From Rhodocyclaceae bacterium (lineage in GTDB: Bacteria > Pseudomonadota > Gammaproteobacteria > Burkholderiales > Rhodocyclaceae): a stretch of DNA of 64,000 bases. The stretch lies in the NCBI GenBank assembly GCA_019455325.1, contig JACFMQ010000008.1, positions 1 through 64,000 on the forward strand, given 5' to 3'. The translations under genes and the position numbers were made by a program. Below, piece after piece: positions 8,577-16,844 of the stretch. Positions within the stretch are counted from its first letter, which is position 1. Each line of letters opens with the position of its first letter. Below the pieces are notes generated by a model. It did no database searches. It saw only the letters and a list, made by a program, of their open reading frames with translations, and was not told the origin of the DNA.

Positions 8577-9190
8577 TGGCCAAGATGGGAATGGTCTTCG
8601 ACCTCAAGGCGTGCATCGGCTGCAATGCCTGCGTGGTCGCCTGCAAGCAGGAGAACTCGCTGCCGGACGGCGTCTTCTTCACGCGCACGCTGAGCCACGA
8701 GCACGGCACCTATCCGAACGTCAAGCGCGTGTACATCCCGACCATCTGCAACCAGTGCGAGGACGCGCCGTGCGAGAAGGTGTGCCCGAGCGGCGCCACC
8801 TACACCCGCGCCGACGGCATCGTCATGGTCGACAAGGACAAGTGCATCGGTTGCAGCAGTTGCGCGGTGGCTTGCCCCTACGACATGCGCACCATGCTCG
8901 ACAAGGAGCTGTTCACCAAGGGCCTGTTCGGCACCGGCGAACTGACGCCGTTCGAGCAGCAGGGCTACGGCCGCTACTCGCCCGGCACCGCGGTCAAGTG
9001 CGACTTCTGCAGCGAACGCGTCGACGCCGGCCTGCAGCCCGCCTGCGTCGCCACCTGCCCGACCAACGCCCGCATCTTCGGCGACATCGACGACCCGAAC
9101 AGCGCGCCCAGCGTTCTCATCCGCGAGCGCAACGGCCGCCAGCCGCTGCCGGAGAAGAACACCCGGCCGAAGGTCTGGTACGTCGATTGA
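8576..9190 (+). CDS. Four-cluster ferredoxin-like electron-transfer subunit
   Basis: This 204-residue protein belongs to the DmsB/NrfC/PhsB group. It carries sixteen cysteines in four groups: CIGCNACVVAC (13-23), CNQCEDAPCEKVCP, CIGCSSCAVACP and CDFCSERVDAGLQPACVATC. It should therefore hold four [4Fe-4S] clusters that pass electrons between the Mo subunit and the membrane anchor. No signal peptide is present, in line with a cytoplasmic complex. The ATG overlaps the upstream TGA by one base (TGATG) behind a GGGAGGG ribosome-binding site. It corresponds to PadC in the PadBCD comparison. Confidence 0.88.
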   Translation: MAKMGMVFDLKACIGCNACVVACKQENSLPDGVFFTRTLSHEHGTYPNVKRVYIPTICNQCEDAPCEKVCPSGATYTRADGIVMVDKDKCIGCSSCAVACPYDMRTMLDKELFTKGLFGTGELTPFEQQGYGRYSPGTAVKCDFCSERVDAGLQPACVATCPTNARIFGDIDDPNSAPSVLIRERNGRQPLPEKNTRPKVWYVD

Positions 9191-9224
9191 GCCGAACGTT
9201 CAAACTACCCTGGGTGATCCTACG

Positions 9225-10139
9225 ATGACGCAAACGAATCCCCGCCTGGTCGGCAACTCCTTCAAGCTGGGCTACCGCTTCCAGCGCTACTGGGATACCT
9301 CGATGGCGCTGGCCTTCTTCTTCGCGGAAGCCGGCGCCGGGCTGTTCCTGGTCTCCTTCCACTTCGACTTCCTGCCGGGAATGATCGCCGGCCTGGCCGT
9401 CGCCGGCACGCTCAAGCCCTATTTCCACCTGGCGCACATGGGCGTGCCGAACAAGTCCTGGCGGGCGATCCTGCGGCCGGACCGCTCCTGGGTCAGCCGC
9501 GGCGCCATCGCCATCGGCGTCATGGTCGGCTTCGGCGTGCTCTACGTCGTCGACCTCGGCTTCGGCCTGGCGTCCCGCCTCGGCCTGCCGGCGGGCGCCG
9601 GCGAGCTGGCCGGCTGGCTGGCGGTGGCCGGCGCGCTGACGGTGATGTGCTATCAGGGCATGGCCATGTCCGACTCGGAGTCGTTCACCCTCTGGGCGAG
9701 CACGCTGCTGCCGGCGTCGAGCTTCCTCTACGCCCTCACCGCCGGCAGCCTGATCGCGCTCGCCGCCGGCTGGGAGATTCTCGGCGAACGGCGGGCGGCG
9801 CTCGCTGACCTGGCGCTGCTGCTGCTCCTGCTCGACTTCGTCGTCGTCGCCGGCATCCTCGTCCGCGCCGCGCGCAAGTCGAAGGGCGGCGCGTTCTCGG
9901 TCGAGCTGCTGACGCGCGGGGAATACGCCGGCACCTTCATCGGCCTGGTGTTCGTCGTCGGCCTGGCGCTGCCAGCGGCGATCCTCTTCGCGTCGGCCAC
10001 GCAGGCGGCCGCGCTGGCGGCGACGGCGACGATGCTCGCCGGCTTCCTCGCCTTCCGCCTGCTGCTCTTCAAGGCGGCGGTGTTCGAGCCGATCATGCAC
10101 GACCTGGCCGGCAGCCTCGGCCTGCCGTCGGCGCGCTGA
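9225..10139 (+). CDS. NrfD/DmsC-like membrane anchor, quinone-reactive subunit
   Basis: A 304-residue integral membrane protein with about eight hydrophobic segments, the first being MALAFFFAEAGAGLFLVSF. It matches the NrfD/DmsC/PsrC type of anchor that exchanges electrons with quinone. Position behind the Mo and Fe-S subunits makes it the third part of the complex. The motif LKPYFHLAHMG between early membrane segments holds histidines that could lie near the quinone site; this is inferred. It ends 28 bases before fdhD. Confidence 0.85.
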   Translation: MTQTNPRLVGNSFKLGYRFQRYWDTSMALAFFFAEAGAGLFLVSFHFDFLPGMIAGLAVAGTLKPYFHLAHMGVPNKSWRAILRPDRSWVSRGAIAIGVMVGFGVLYVVDLGFGLASRLGLPAGAGELAGWLAVAGALTVMCYQGMAMSDSESFTLWASTLLPASSFLYALTAGSLIALAAGWEILGERRAALADLALLLLLLDFVVVAGILVRAARKSKGGAFSVELLTRGEYAGTFIGLVFVVGLALPAAILFASATQAAALAATATMLAGFLAFRLLLFKAAVFEPIMHDLAGSLGLPSAR

Positions 10140-10167
10140 CCGGCCGCCACACGGGGAACGGCAAGCC

Positions 10168-11058
10168 GTGAGCCAGATGATCTTCGCGCCCGTGCCCGGC
10201 CGCGCCGGCGTCAAGTCGGTGCCGGCGACCCGCCTGGCGGCCGACGGCGCCTGCGGCGGCGCGTGCCTGGTGGTCGAGGAAGACGTCCTGACCATCGAGA
10301 TCGAGGAGGTCGGCACCTACGCGCTGATGTGGACGCCGACCGAGGCCGGCGGGGCCGTCGGCTACACGATCGAGGACGGCGTGCTCGCCGACGCCGGCGG
10401 CGTGCCGGAAGCCCTGGCGCTGGCCGCCGGCTTCGCGTTCACCGAAGGCATCATCGATCGCCGCGAGGACATCGCCCACATGTCGGTGTGCCCCGACCGG
10501 CCGGACGTACTGCGCATGCGCCTCGCCGATCCGGCCGGCGCCGTGGTGCGCCGCCGCGACGTCGTCGTGAACAGCTCCTGCGGCATCTGTGGCGGGCGCG
10601 AGCGCGTGCGCGAGCACCTCGCCGCGAGCTGCCGCGTCGGCGACGCGCTGCGCCTGTCGGTCACCGACTTCGCGCCGCTGCGCGAGGCCATGCGCCGGCA
10701 GCAGGAGATCTTCAACAGCACCGGCGGCGCGCACGGCGCCGCCATCTTCGACGCTGCCCTGCGCCTGGTGGCGACGGCCGAGGATCTCGGGCGGCACAAC
10801 GCGCTGGACAAGGCCATCGGCCAGCACTTCCTCGCCGGCGGCGACTTCGCCGGCAGCGGCGTCTTCATCAGCAGCCGCATCAGCTACGAAATGGTCGCCA
10901 AGTCGGTGCGCGCCGGCTTCGAGCTGATCGCGGCGATCTCCGCGCCGTCGTCGATGGCCATCGAGACCGCCGACCGCTTCGGCATCACCCTCTGCGGCTT
11001 CGTGCGCGACGAGGGCGCCAAGCTGTACTCGCACCCGCACCGCATCGCCACGGACTGA
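10168..11058 (+). CDS. fdhD: FdhD, sulfurtransferase for Mo-bisPGD enzyme maturation
   Basis: FdhD passes sulfur from IscS to the Mo-bisPGD cofactor, best known for formate dehydrogenase. The 296-residue protein contains the catalytic NSSCGICGGRERV motif (C138 and C141), and later VATAEDLGRHNALDKAIG and SSRISYEMVAKS segments, all typical. The GTG at 10168 has GGGGAA upstream; an ATG lies nine bases later. It is the last gene of the molybdoenzyme operon, and no formate dehydrogenase occurs in the window, so it probably serves the preceding Mo subunit. Confidence 0.93.
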   Translation: MSQMIFAPVPGRAGVKSVPATRLAADGACGGACLVVEEDVLTIEIEEVGTYALMWTPTEAGGAVGYTIEDGVLADAGGVPEALALAAGFAFTEGIIDRREDIAHMSVCPDRPDVLRMRLADPAGAVVRRRDVVVNSSCGICGGRERVREHLAASCRVGDALRLSVTDFAPLREAMRRQQEIFNSTGGAHGAAIFDAALRLVATAEDLGRHNALDKAIGQHFLAGGDFAGSGVFISSRISYEMVAKSVRAGFELIAAISAPSSMAIETADRFGITLCGFVRDEGAKLYSHPHRIATD

Positions 11059-11060
11059 AA

Positions 11061-11106
11061 TCCGCCGCCGGGGCGCAGAGGATTCGCTCTGCGCCCCGGC
11101 GGCGGA
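11061..11106. terminator. Bidirectional terminator hairpin between fdhD and gcdH
   Basis: A perfect 19-bp inverted repeat (11061-11079 with 11088-11106) with an eight-base loop separates two converging genes. It begins three bases after the fdhD stop and ends three bases before the gcdH stop. Short A and T stretches flank it, so it can serve both strands. Confidence 0.8.
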
Positions 11107-11109
11107 CGT

Positions 11110-12288
11110 TTACGAAAACGCGGCGATGCCGGTGATCGCGCGCCCAAGAATCAGCGCGTGCACGTCGTGCGTGCCTTCGTAGGTGTTGACCACTTCCAGG
11201 TTGACCAGATGCCGCGCCACGCCGAACTCGTCGCTGATGCCGTTGCCGCCGAGCATGTCGCGCGCCGTGCGGGCGATGTCGAGCGACTTGCCGCAGGAGT
11301 TGCGCTTCATGATCGAGGTCAGCTCGACCGCCGCCGTGCCTTCGTCCTTCATGCGGCCGAGGCGCAGGCAGCCCTGCAGGCCGAGGGTGATCTCGGTGAG
11401 CATGTCGGCCAGCTTCTTCTGGACCAACTGGTTCGCTGCCAGCGGCCGGTCGAACTGCCGGCGGTCCAGGGTGTACTGGCGGGCGCGCTGGAAGCAGTCC
11501 TCGGCGGCGCCGAGCGCGCCCCAGGCGATGCCGTAGCGGGCGCTGTTCAGGCAGGTGAACGGGCCCTTCAGGCCGCGAATCTCGGGGAAGGCGTTTTCCT
11601 CCGGGCAGAACACCTCGTCCATGACGATCTCGCCGGTGATCGACGCGCGCAGCCCGACCTTGCCGTGGATGGCCGGCGCCGACAGGCCCTGCCAGCCCTT
11701 CTCCAGGATGAAGCCGCGGATGTCGCCGGCGTCGTCCTTGGCCCAGACCACGAAGACGTCGGCGATCGGGCTGTTGGTGATCCACATCTTGCTGCCGCTG
11801 AGCGCGTAGCCGCCCTCGACCTTCCTGGCGCGCGTGACCATGCCGCCGGGGTCGGAGCCGTGGTTCGGCTCGGTCAGGCCGAAGCAGCCGATCAGCTCGC
11901 CGCGCGCCAGCCGGGGCAGGTATTTGCGCTTCTGCTCCTCGGTGCCGAATTCGTTGATCGGCACCATCACCAGCGAGCTCTGCACGCTCATCATCGAGCG
12001 GTAGCCCGAATCGACGCGCTCGACCTCGCGCGCGACGAGGCCGTAGCAGACGTAGTTGAGGCCGGCGCCGCCGTAGACCTCGGGAATGGTCGCGCCAAGG
12101 AGGCCGAGGGCGCCCATCTCGCGGAAGATTTCGGCGTCGGTCCGTTCGTGGCGGAACGCCTCGACGATGCGCGGCGCCAGGCGCTCCTGGCAGTAGGCGG
12201 CGGCAGCGTCGCGCACCATGCGCTCGTCCTCGCTCAGTTGCCCGTCGAGCAGCAGCGGATCGTCCCAGTGGAAGTTTGTCTTGGCCAT
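11110..12288 (-). CDS. gcdH: Glutaryl-CoA dehydrogenase
   Basis: Oxidatively decarboxylates glutaryl-CoA to crotonyl-CoA, passing electrons to ETF. Glutaryl-CoA arises from lysine/tryptophan breakdown and from the anaerobic benzoyl-CoA pathway. The 392-residue protein shows [15 protein letters not shown], the flavin-binding [17 protein letters not shown] segment and [17 protein letters not shown], where the glutamate is the canonical catalytic base. [12 protein letters not shown] near the C-terminus is typical of GcdH. It follows the F420 reductase-like gene by 26 bases on the same strand, and ETF genes occur at 44 kb. Confidence 0.95.
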   Translation of the reverse strand: MAKTNFHWDDPLLLDGQLSEDERMVRDAAAAYCQERLAPRIVEAFRHERTDAEIFREMGALGLLGATIPEVYGGAGLNYVCYGLVAREVERVDSGYRSMMSVQSSLVMVPINEFGTEEQKRKYLPRLARGELIGCFGLTEPNHGSDPGGMVTRARKVEGGYALSGSKMWITNSPIADVFVVWAKDDAGDIRGFILEKGWQGLSAPAIHGKVGLRASITGEIVMDEVFCPEENAFPEIRGLKGPFTCLNSARYGIAWGALGAAEDCFQRARQYTLDRRQFDRPLAANQLVQKKLADMLTEITLGLQGCLRLGRMKDEGTAAVELTSIMKRNSCGKSLDIARTARDMLGGNGISDEFGVARHLVNLEVVNTYEGTHDVHALILGRAITGIAAFS

Positions 12289-12314
12289 GTCTTTTTCTCT
12301 AGGGTGGTTGCGGA

Positions 12315-12992
12315 TCACGCCGCGTTCTTCGGCGTGCCGGTGATGCGGATGCCGGCGCCGGCGATGCCGTAGCGCTTGTTCATGAAGATCAGCACCGAGG
12401 TCAGCGCCTCGGCCACCGCCGAGTTCTCGATGCCGCCGGCGTGCCACGCCTTGAAGCCGATCTCGCCGGCCAGGCCGACGACGCGCTCGCACGCCTCGGC
12501 GTCGTTGCCGGCGACGAGCACGTCGCAGTCGTCGAGGTGCGCCTGCGCGCTCTGCAGGTGCGCCGCCGCCACGTTCTGGAAGGCCGAGACGACGCGCACG
12601 CCGTCGCCGAGGAAGGCCTGCGTCCGCTTGGCGGCCGAGCCGCCGGCCGGCAACTGCACGCGCGTGACCTTCGGCGGCATCAGCGGCACCGTGGTGTCGA
12701 CCAGGATCTTGCCCTGCACGGCCTCGCGTATCGCGGCCAGCGTGCCTTCCTGGCTGGCGAAGGGGACGGTCATGAAGACGATGTCGCCCGCCGCCGCCGC
12801 TTCTTCGTTGCCCATGCCGGCGACGTCGGCGCCGTCGCGCGCGCGCAGGTCGGCGGCGGCCTGCACCGCCTTCTCGGCGGCGCGCGATCCGATGAGCACG
12901 CGGTAGCCGGCCCTGGCGAAGCGCCAGGCCAGACCCGATCCGAGATCGCCCGTGCCGCCGATGAATGAAAGAGTGGGTTTTCTGTCCGCCAT
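12315..12992 (-). CDS. fno: F420H2:NADP+ oxidoreductase-like protein (Fno/NPDR family)
   Basis: This family transfers hydride between NADPH and coenzyme F420. The 225-residue protein opens with an NADP-binding Rossmann fold, [20 protein letters not shown], followed by [12 protein letters not shown], a typical Fno start. [11 protein letters not shown] and [10 protein letters not shown] segments also fit. GGAG stands seven bases before the ATG. cofCDE lie only 10 kb away, so F420 use rather than simple NADPH reduction is plausible, although members of this family have been loosely annotated in organisms lacking F420. It heads a two-gene unit with gcdH. Confidence 0.82.
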   Translation of the reverse strand: MADRKPTLSFIGGTGDLGSGLAWRFARAGYRVLIGSRAAEKAVQAAADLRARDGADVAGMGNEEAAAAGDIVFMTVPFASQEGTLAAIREAVQGKILVDTTVPLMPPKVTRVQLPAGGSAAKRTQAFLGDGVRVVSAFQNVAAAHLQSAQAHLDDCDVLVAGNDAEACERVVGLAGEIGFKAWHAGGIENSAVAEALTSVLIFMNKRYGIAGAGIRITGTPKNAA

Positions 12993-13348
12993 TTGAATCT
13001 CCGAGTGGTTGTCTGCGACGACGGCGATCGTCCGGATCGCCCCTGCGGCCAGACTAGCGCGGGCGGACGCGAGGCGCTTGCCCGTGCGCGCGCTCGCCTT
13101 GATCGACAGGGCGACGGCAGCGGGCGGCGGCGGCCGTTGCGTCGTCAATCAAATACTTCAGCGTTTGCGGACAAGAAATCGATGCGTCGCAGCGCCAGAC
13201 TCCATCCAACAAATACAGACGCTGTCCGAAAAGTGCAGCCCCGCTCGTGCGGGGCTGATCGCGGCGGCGGCTGTGGCGCTCCGCAGCGCCGCCGGGCGGC
13301 GCGCGGAAGCAAAAAAACGACAAGGGATGTCGGCGAAGAGGAGGGGGA
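12993..13348. other. Divergent intergenic region upstream of fno and the first YCF48-like gene
   Basis: These 356 bases separate two divergent operons. The only distinct structure is a perfect hairpin at 13236-13257. No gene-like frame or clear promoter pair was seen. GAGGGGG at 13341-13347 lies directly before the YCF48-like start. Confidence 0.5.
13236..13257 (+). promoter_or_regulatory. Small perfect hairpin upstream of the first envelope module
   Basis: CAGCCCCGC and GCGGGGCTG form a 9-bp stem with loop TCGT, about 90 bases before the start at 13349. There is no T-run, and no gene on the plus strand needs a terminator here. It may be a leader structure or an operator; the function is unknown. 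Confidence 0.35.
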
Positions 13349-14377
13349 ATGACGATGGCAAGCATGGCGAAGGCGGGGACGGCAATGGAACGTCTGATCA
13401 GGATCGGCCTGTCGGCGCTCCCCTGGCTGATCATCGGCAGCCTGCTCTGGGCGGGTCTGTTCGTCAAGCCGCAGCCGGTCGGTGCCAGTGTGCAGCCGCC
13501 GGTGCTCGAACGCCGCGACAATTTCTACGGCATCGCCGCCGGCCGGGAAGGCCAGCTTCTGGTGGCCGGCACCGGCGGCAAGATCCTGCGCATCGACCCG
13601 GCCTCGGGACGCGTCTCGCGCGACCGGACGCCCGTCGGCGAAACCCTGCAGGACATCGCCGGCTGGAACGGCGAACGGGCCGTCGCCGTCGGCAACGACG
13701 GCGCCATCCTGATTTCCGCCGACGGCGGTCCGGCCTGGGAACGGGTCGCCGACGTGCCGCGCTCCGAGGTCGCCAACAAGCTGACGCGGGTGAAGACCGC
13801 GGCCGGCGGCGTTGCCGTGGCCAGCGGCGAGATGGGCGCCCTGCTCGTCAGCCGGGATTTCGGCGCGACCTGGGCACGCCTGCGCGAGGAGGAAGACCTG
13901 GCGTGGAACGACGTGGCGCTGGTCGACGCATCGCGCATGGTCGTCGTCGGCGAGTTCGGCCGCATCCTCGTCAGCGAGGACGGCGGCACCGCGTGGACGG
14001 AGCCGGCCAGCCCGGTGCCCAGCTCGCTGATGGCGGTCGCCTTCCGCGACGCAAAAAACGGCGTGGCCGTCGGCCTCGAAGGCGTCGTGCTGGCGACGCA
14101 CGACGGCGGCAGGACGTGGCGCCAGGCCGAGCTCGGCATCCACGAGCACCTTTTCGACGTGGCCTGGGACGCTGCCGGCGGACGCTGGATCGGCGCCGGC
14201 GCGCTCGGCCGCTGGATCACGGCGGACGCCGCGGCCGAGCGCTGGCAATCCGGGCGCCTCGACGAGCGCGACCTCTCCTGGCATACCCGCGTGCTGCCGC
14301 TGAACGGCCAGGTCTGGTTCGCCGGCGCCAACGTCGGACGCTGGGACGGCCAGGCCTGGACGCCGCTCGCCGACTGA
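13349..14377 (+). CDS. YCF48-like beta-propeller protein of envelope module 1
   Basis: A 342-residue protein built from repeated propeller blades with the pattern 'GxxGxIxxSxDGGxxW', seen as GNDGAILISADGG, GEFGRILVSEDGGTAW and GLEGVVLATHDGGRTW. This resembles YCF48/HCF136 photosystem assembly factors and bacterial BNR-repeat proteins. A single N-terminal hydrophobic segment (about residues 20-40, LSALPWLIIGSLLWAGLFV) would anchor it in the inner membrane with the propeller outside. Start at 13349 has GGAGGG four to nine bases upstream. An RND permease follows 40 bases on. Its exact role is unknown; a scaffold or adaptor role in the export module is inferred. Confidence 0.8.
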   Translation: MTMASMAKAGTAMERLIRIGLSALPWLIIGSLLWAGLFVKPQPVGASVQPPVLERRDNFYGIAAGREGQLLVAGTGGKILRIDPASGRVSRDRTPVGETLQDIAGWNGERAVAVGNDGAILISADGGPAWERVADVPRSEVANKLTRVKTAAGGVAVASGEMGALLVSRDFGATWARLREEEDLAWNDVALVDASRMVVVGEFGRILVSEDGGTAWTEPASPVPSSLMAVAFRDAKNGVAVGLEGVVLATHDGGRTWRQAELGIHEHLFDVAWDAAGGRWIGAGALGRWITADAAAERWQSGRLDERDLSWHTRVLPLNGQVWFAGANVGRWDGQAWTPLAD

Positions 14378-14417
14378 GCCGGCCGCCTTCACGAACCTCC
14401 TTCATCGAGAACGGAAA

Positions 14418-16790
14418 ATGATCGAACGCATTGCCGAGTTCAGCATCCGCCGGCGCGCCTGGGTCGCCGGCGCCATCGCCGCGCTGACGCTGGTCCTCTC
14501 CTGGTTCGCGCTGCACGTGGAAGTGCGCACCGTGTTCGAGGACATGCTGCCGTCCAGGCACGAGTACATCCGCACGCACGAGAAGTTCAAGGACACCTTC
14601 GGCGGCTCGAACATGGTGACGATCATGGTCGAGGTGGAGCAGGGCGAGATCTTCGAGCGCCACGTGCTCGACAAGGTGCGCACGATCACCCTCGGCCTGC
14701 GCGAGCTGTCGGCGGTCAACCAGTACCAGATCATTTCGCTCGCCTCGAAGAAGCTGAAAGAGGTGCGCGCCTCGACCGAGGGCATCGAGTCGCGGCCGCT
14801 GATGTGGCCGGACCTGCCCGCCTCCGCCGAGGACATGGCCGAGCTGCGCGACGCGGTGCTGCGCAACCCGCTGGTCTACGGCCCCTACGTGTCGAAGGAC
14901 CTGCAGGCGACGCTGATCACCGTCGACTTCATCGACCACGCGGTCGACTACGCCACCGCCTTCGCCGAGATCCGCGCGCTGATCGCCGGCGTGGACGACG
15001 GCTCGGTGCGCATCCGCGCAGTCGGCGACCCGATCCTCTACGGCTGGGTCAACCACTACGTGCCGGAAACGGTCAACCTGGTCGCCGCCGCCATGGGGCT
15101 GACGCTGGTCATGCTCTTCGTGCTGCTGCGCACCTGGCGCGGCGTGCTGCTGCCGCTGCTCGCCGGCGTCGTCAGCGCCATCTGGGCGCTCGGCATCTGC
15201 CGCCTGCTCGGCATCCACTTCGAGCCGCTGGTCATCGTCGTGGCGATGCTGATCACCTCGCGCGCCGTGTCGCACTCGGTGCAGATCGTCAACCGCTTCG
15301 ACGACGAGCTGGCGGTCATCGCCGCCGATCCGGGCTGCGCGCGGCAGGCCGCCAAGGTGGCGCTGGCCGACCTGTTCCGGCCGGGCATGCTCGGCGTCAT
15401 CGCCGATGCCGCCTGCATGGCGGTGGTCGCCCTGTCGCCGATCCCGATGCTGCAGAAGCTGACGCTGCTGGCCGTGGTCTGGGTGTCGACGCTGACCATC
15501 AGCGCGGTGATCCTGACGCCGGTGCTGCTCTCGTGGATCCGCCGGCCGCACGGCTTCGCGCAGCCGGTCGACTTCGCGCCGCTGCTGCACAAGGTGCTCG
15601 ACTTCGGCGTGTGGATGGCGACCTCGCGCTTCCGCTACGCCGTCATCGGCTGCAGCCTGGTGGTGACGCTCGCCTCCGGGCTCTACGCCTTCAACCTCAA
15701 GATCGGCGACGCCAACCCGGGCTCGCCGATCCTCTGGCCGGATGCCACCTACAACGTCGATTCGGCGGCGATCAACGGGCGCTTCCAGGGCGTCGACCGG
15801 ATGTTCATCGTCATCGGCGAGGACGGCCGGGAAGGGCTGGTCAAGTCGAACGAGGTGCTGCACGCGATGAACGGCTTCCAGCGTTTCATCGAGGCGCAGC
15901 CCGAGGTCGGCGGCTCGCTGTCGCTCGCCGACGTCCTGCCGGTGGTGAACAGCACGCTGCGCGAGGGCAACCCGCGCTACCTCGAACTCGGCGACAACCA
16001 GATGGTGAACGGCAGCCTGATCGCCATGCTCGATTCGGTGTCCGAGCCGGGCGACATGGACCGCTTCACCGACAACCACTACGCCAACGGCGCCGTCACC
16101 ATGATGTTCCGCGACCGCCAGGGCGAGACGATCCGCACCGCCGTCGCGCGCGTCAAGGAATTCATCGAGAAGAATCCGCTGAACGAGGGGCACTGGCAGC
16201 TCGCCGGCGGGCTGATCGGCGTCACCGCGGCGGTGAACGAGGTGATCCTGTCCAGCCAGATCGAGCACATCGCGCTCGCCCTGCTCGTGCTCGTCGTCAT
16301 CTGCACCGTCGTCTACCGCTCGACCATGGCCGGGCTGCTGTTCATGGTGCCGGTGATCATCTCGAACACGCTGACCTTCAGCTTCATGGCCTGGAAGGGC
16401 ATCGGCATGAACATCAACACCGTGCCGGTGGCCGCGCTGGGCATCGGCCTCGGCGTCGATTACGCGTTCTACGTGGCCGACCGCATCAAGGAAGAGATCG
16501 CCGCCGGCAGCACGCCCGAGAAGGCGGTCTTCGAGTCCATGCACTCGGCCGGCATGGGCGTGCTGGTCACGGCCAGCGTGCTGATCCTCAGCACCGCGCT
16601 GTGGTGGGCCTCGTCGCTGCGCTTCCAGGCCGAGATGGGCCTCCTGATGGCGATCTGGCTCGGCGTCTCGGCGATGTCGGCGCTGTTCGTCATGCCCTCG
16701 GTCATCTACGTGTTCCGTCCGGCCTTCATCTTCGGCCGCAGGGAGCGTCCGGTCCTTTCCGGACTGCGCCCCGCGTCCGCAGGCGCGTAG
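14418..16790 (+). CDS. RND/MMPL-family permease of envelope module 1
   Basis: A 790-residue permease with two repeats, each a membrane helix, a large periplasmic domain and five more helices. It belongs to the MMPL/HpnN-like RND group, which moves lipids, hopanoids or other hydrophobic molecules. The second half has GLGVDYAFYVADRI, with the membrane aspartate expected for proton coupling. The matching place in the first half reads ITSRAVSHSVQ and lacks it. FEDMLPSRHEYIRTHEKF opens the first periplasmic domain. It lies between the propeller protein and the DUF1302 protein; substrate and direction of transport are not shown by the sequence. Confidence 0.85.
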   Translation: MIERIAEFSIRRRAWVAGAIAALTLVLSWFALHVEVRTVFEDMLPSRHEYIRTHEKFKDTFGGSNMVTIMVEVEQGEIFERHVLDKVRTITLGLRELSAVNQYQIISLASKKLKEVRASTEGIESRPLMWPDLPASAEDMAELRDAVLRNPLVYGPYVSKDLQATLITVDFIDHAVDYATAFAEIRALIAGVDDGSVRIRAVGDPILYGWVNHYVPETVNLVAAAMGLTLVMLFVLLRTWRGVLLPLLAGVVSAIWALGICRLLGIHFEPLVIVVAMLITSRAVSHSVQIVNRFDDELAVIAADPGCARQAAKVALADLFRPGMLGVIADAACMAVVALSPIPMLQKLTLLAVVWVSTLTISAVILTPVLLSWIRRPHGFAQPVDFAPLLHKVLDFGVWMATSRFRYAVIGCSLVVTLASGLYAFNLKIGDANPGSPILWPDATYNVDSAAINGRFQGVDRMFIVIGEDGREGLVKSNEVLHAMNGFQRFIEAQPEVGGSLSLADVLPVVNSTLREGNPRYLELGDNQMVNGSLIAMLDSVSEPGDMDRFTDNHYANGAVTMMFRDRQGETIRTAVARVKEFIEKNPLNEGHWQLAGGLIGVTAAVNEVILSSQIEHIALALLVLVVICTVVYRSTMAGLLFMVPVIISNTLTFSFMAWKGIGMNINTVPVAALGIGLGVDYAFYVADRIKEEIAAGSTPEKAVFESMHSAGMGVLVTASVLILSTALWWASSLRFQAEMGLLMAIWLGVSAMSALFVMPSVIYVFRPAFIFGRRERPVLSGLRPASAGA

Positions 16791-16844
16791 CCCCGCGCCG
16801 GTCTTCCAGTGCGGCACCTTCCACCCACGATCAAAGGAGCATCC

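Noticed and set aside
5949-10139. Thiosulfate, tetrathionate or polysulfide reductase
   Set aside because: Those catalytic subunits carry a twin-arginine export signal; none is seen here, and the Fe-S subunit also lacks an export signal.
12315-12992. Ordinary ketopantoate or pyrroline-carboxylate reductase
   Set aside because: The [13 protein letters not shown] start and overall length fit the NADPH:F420 reductase group better, and F420 biosynthesis genes are nearby.
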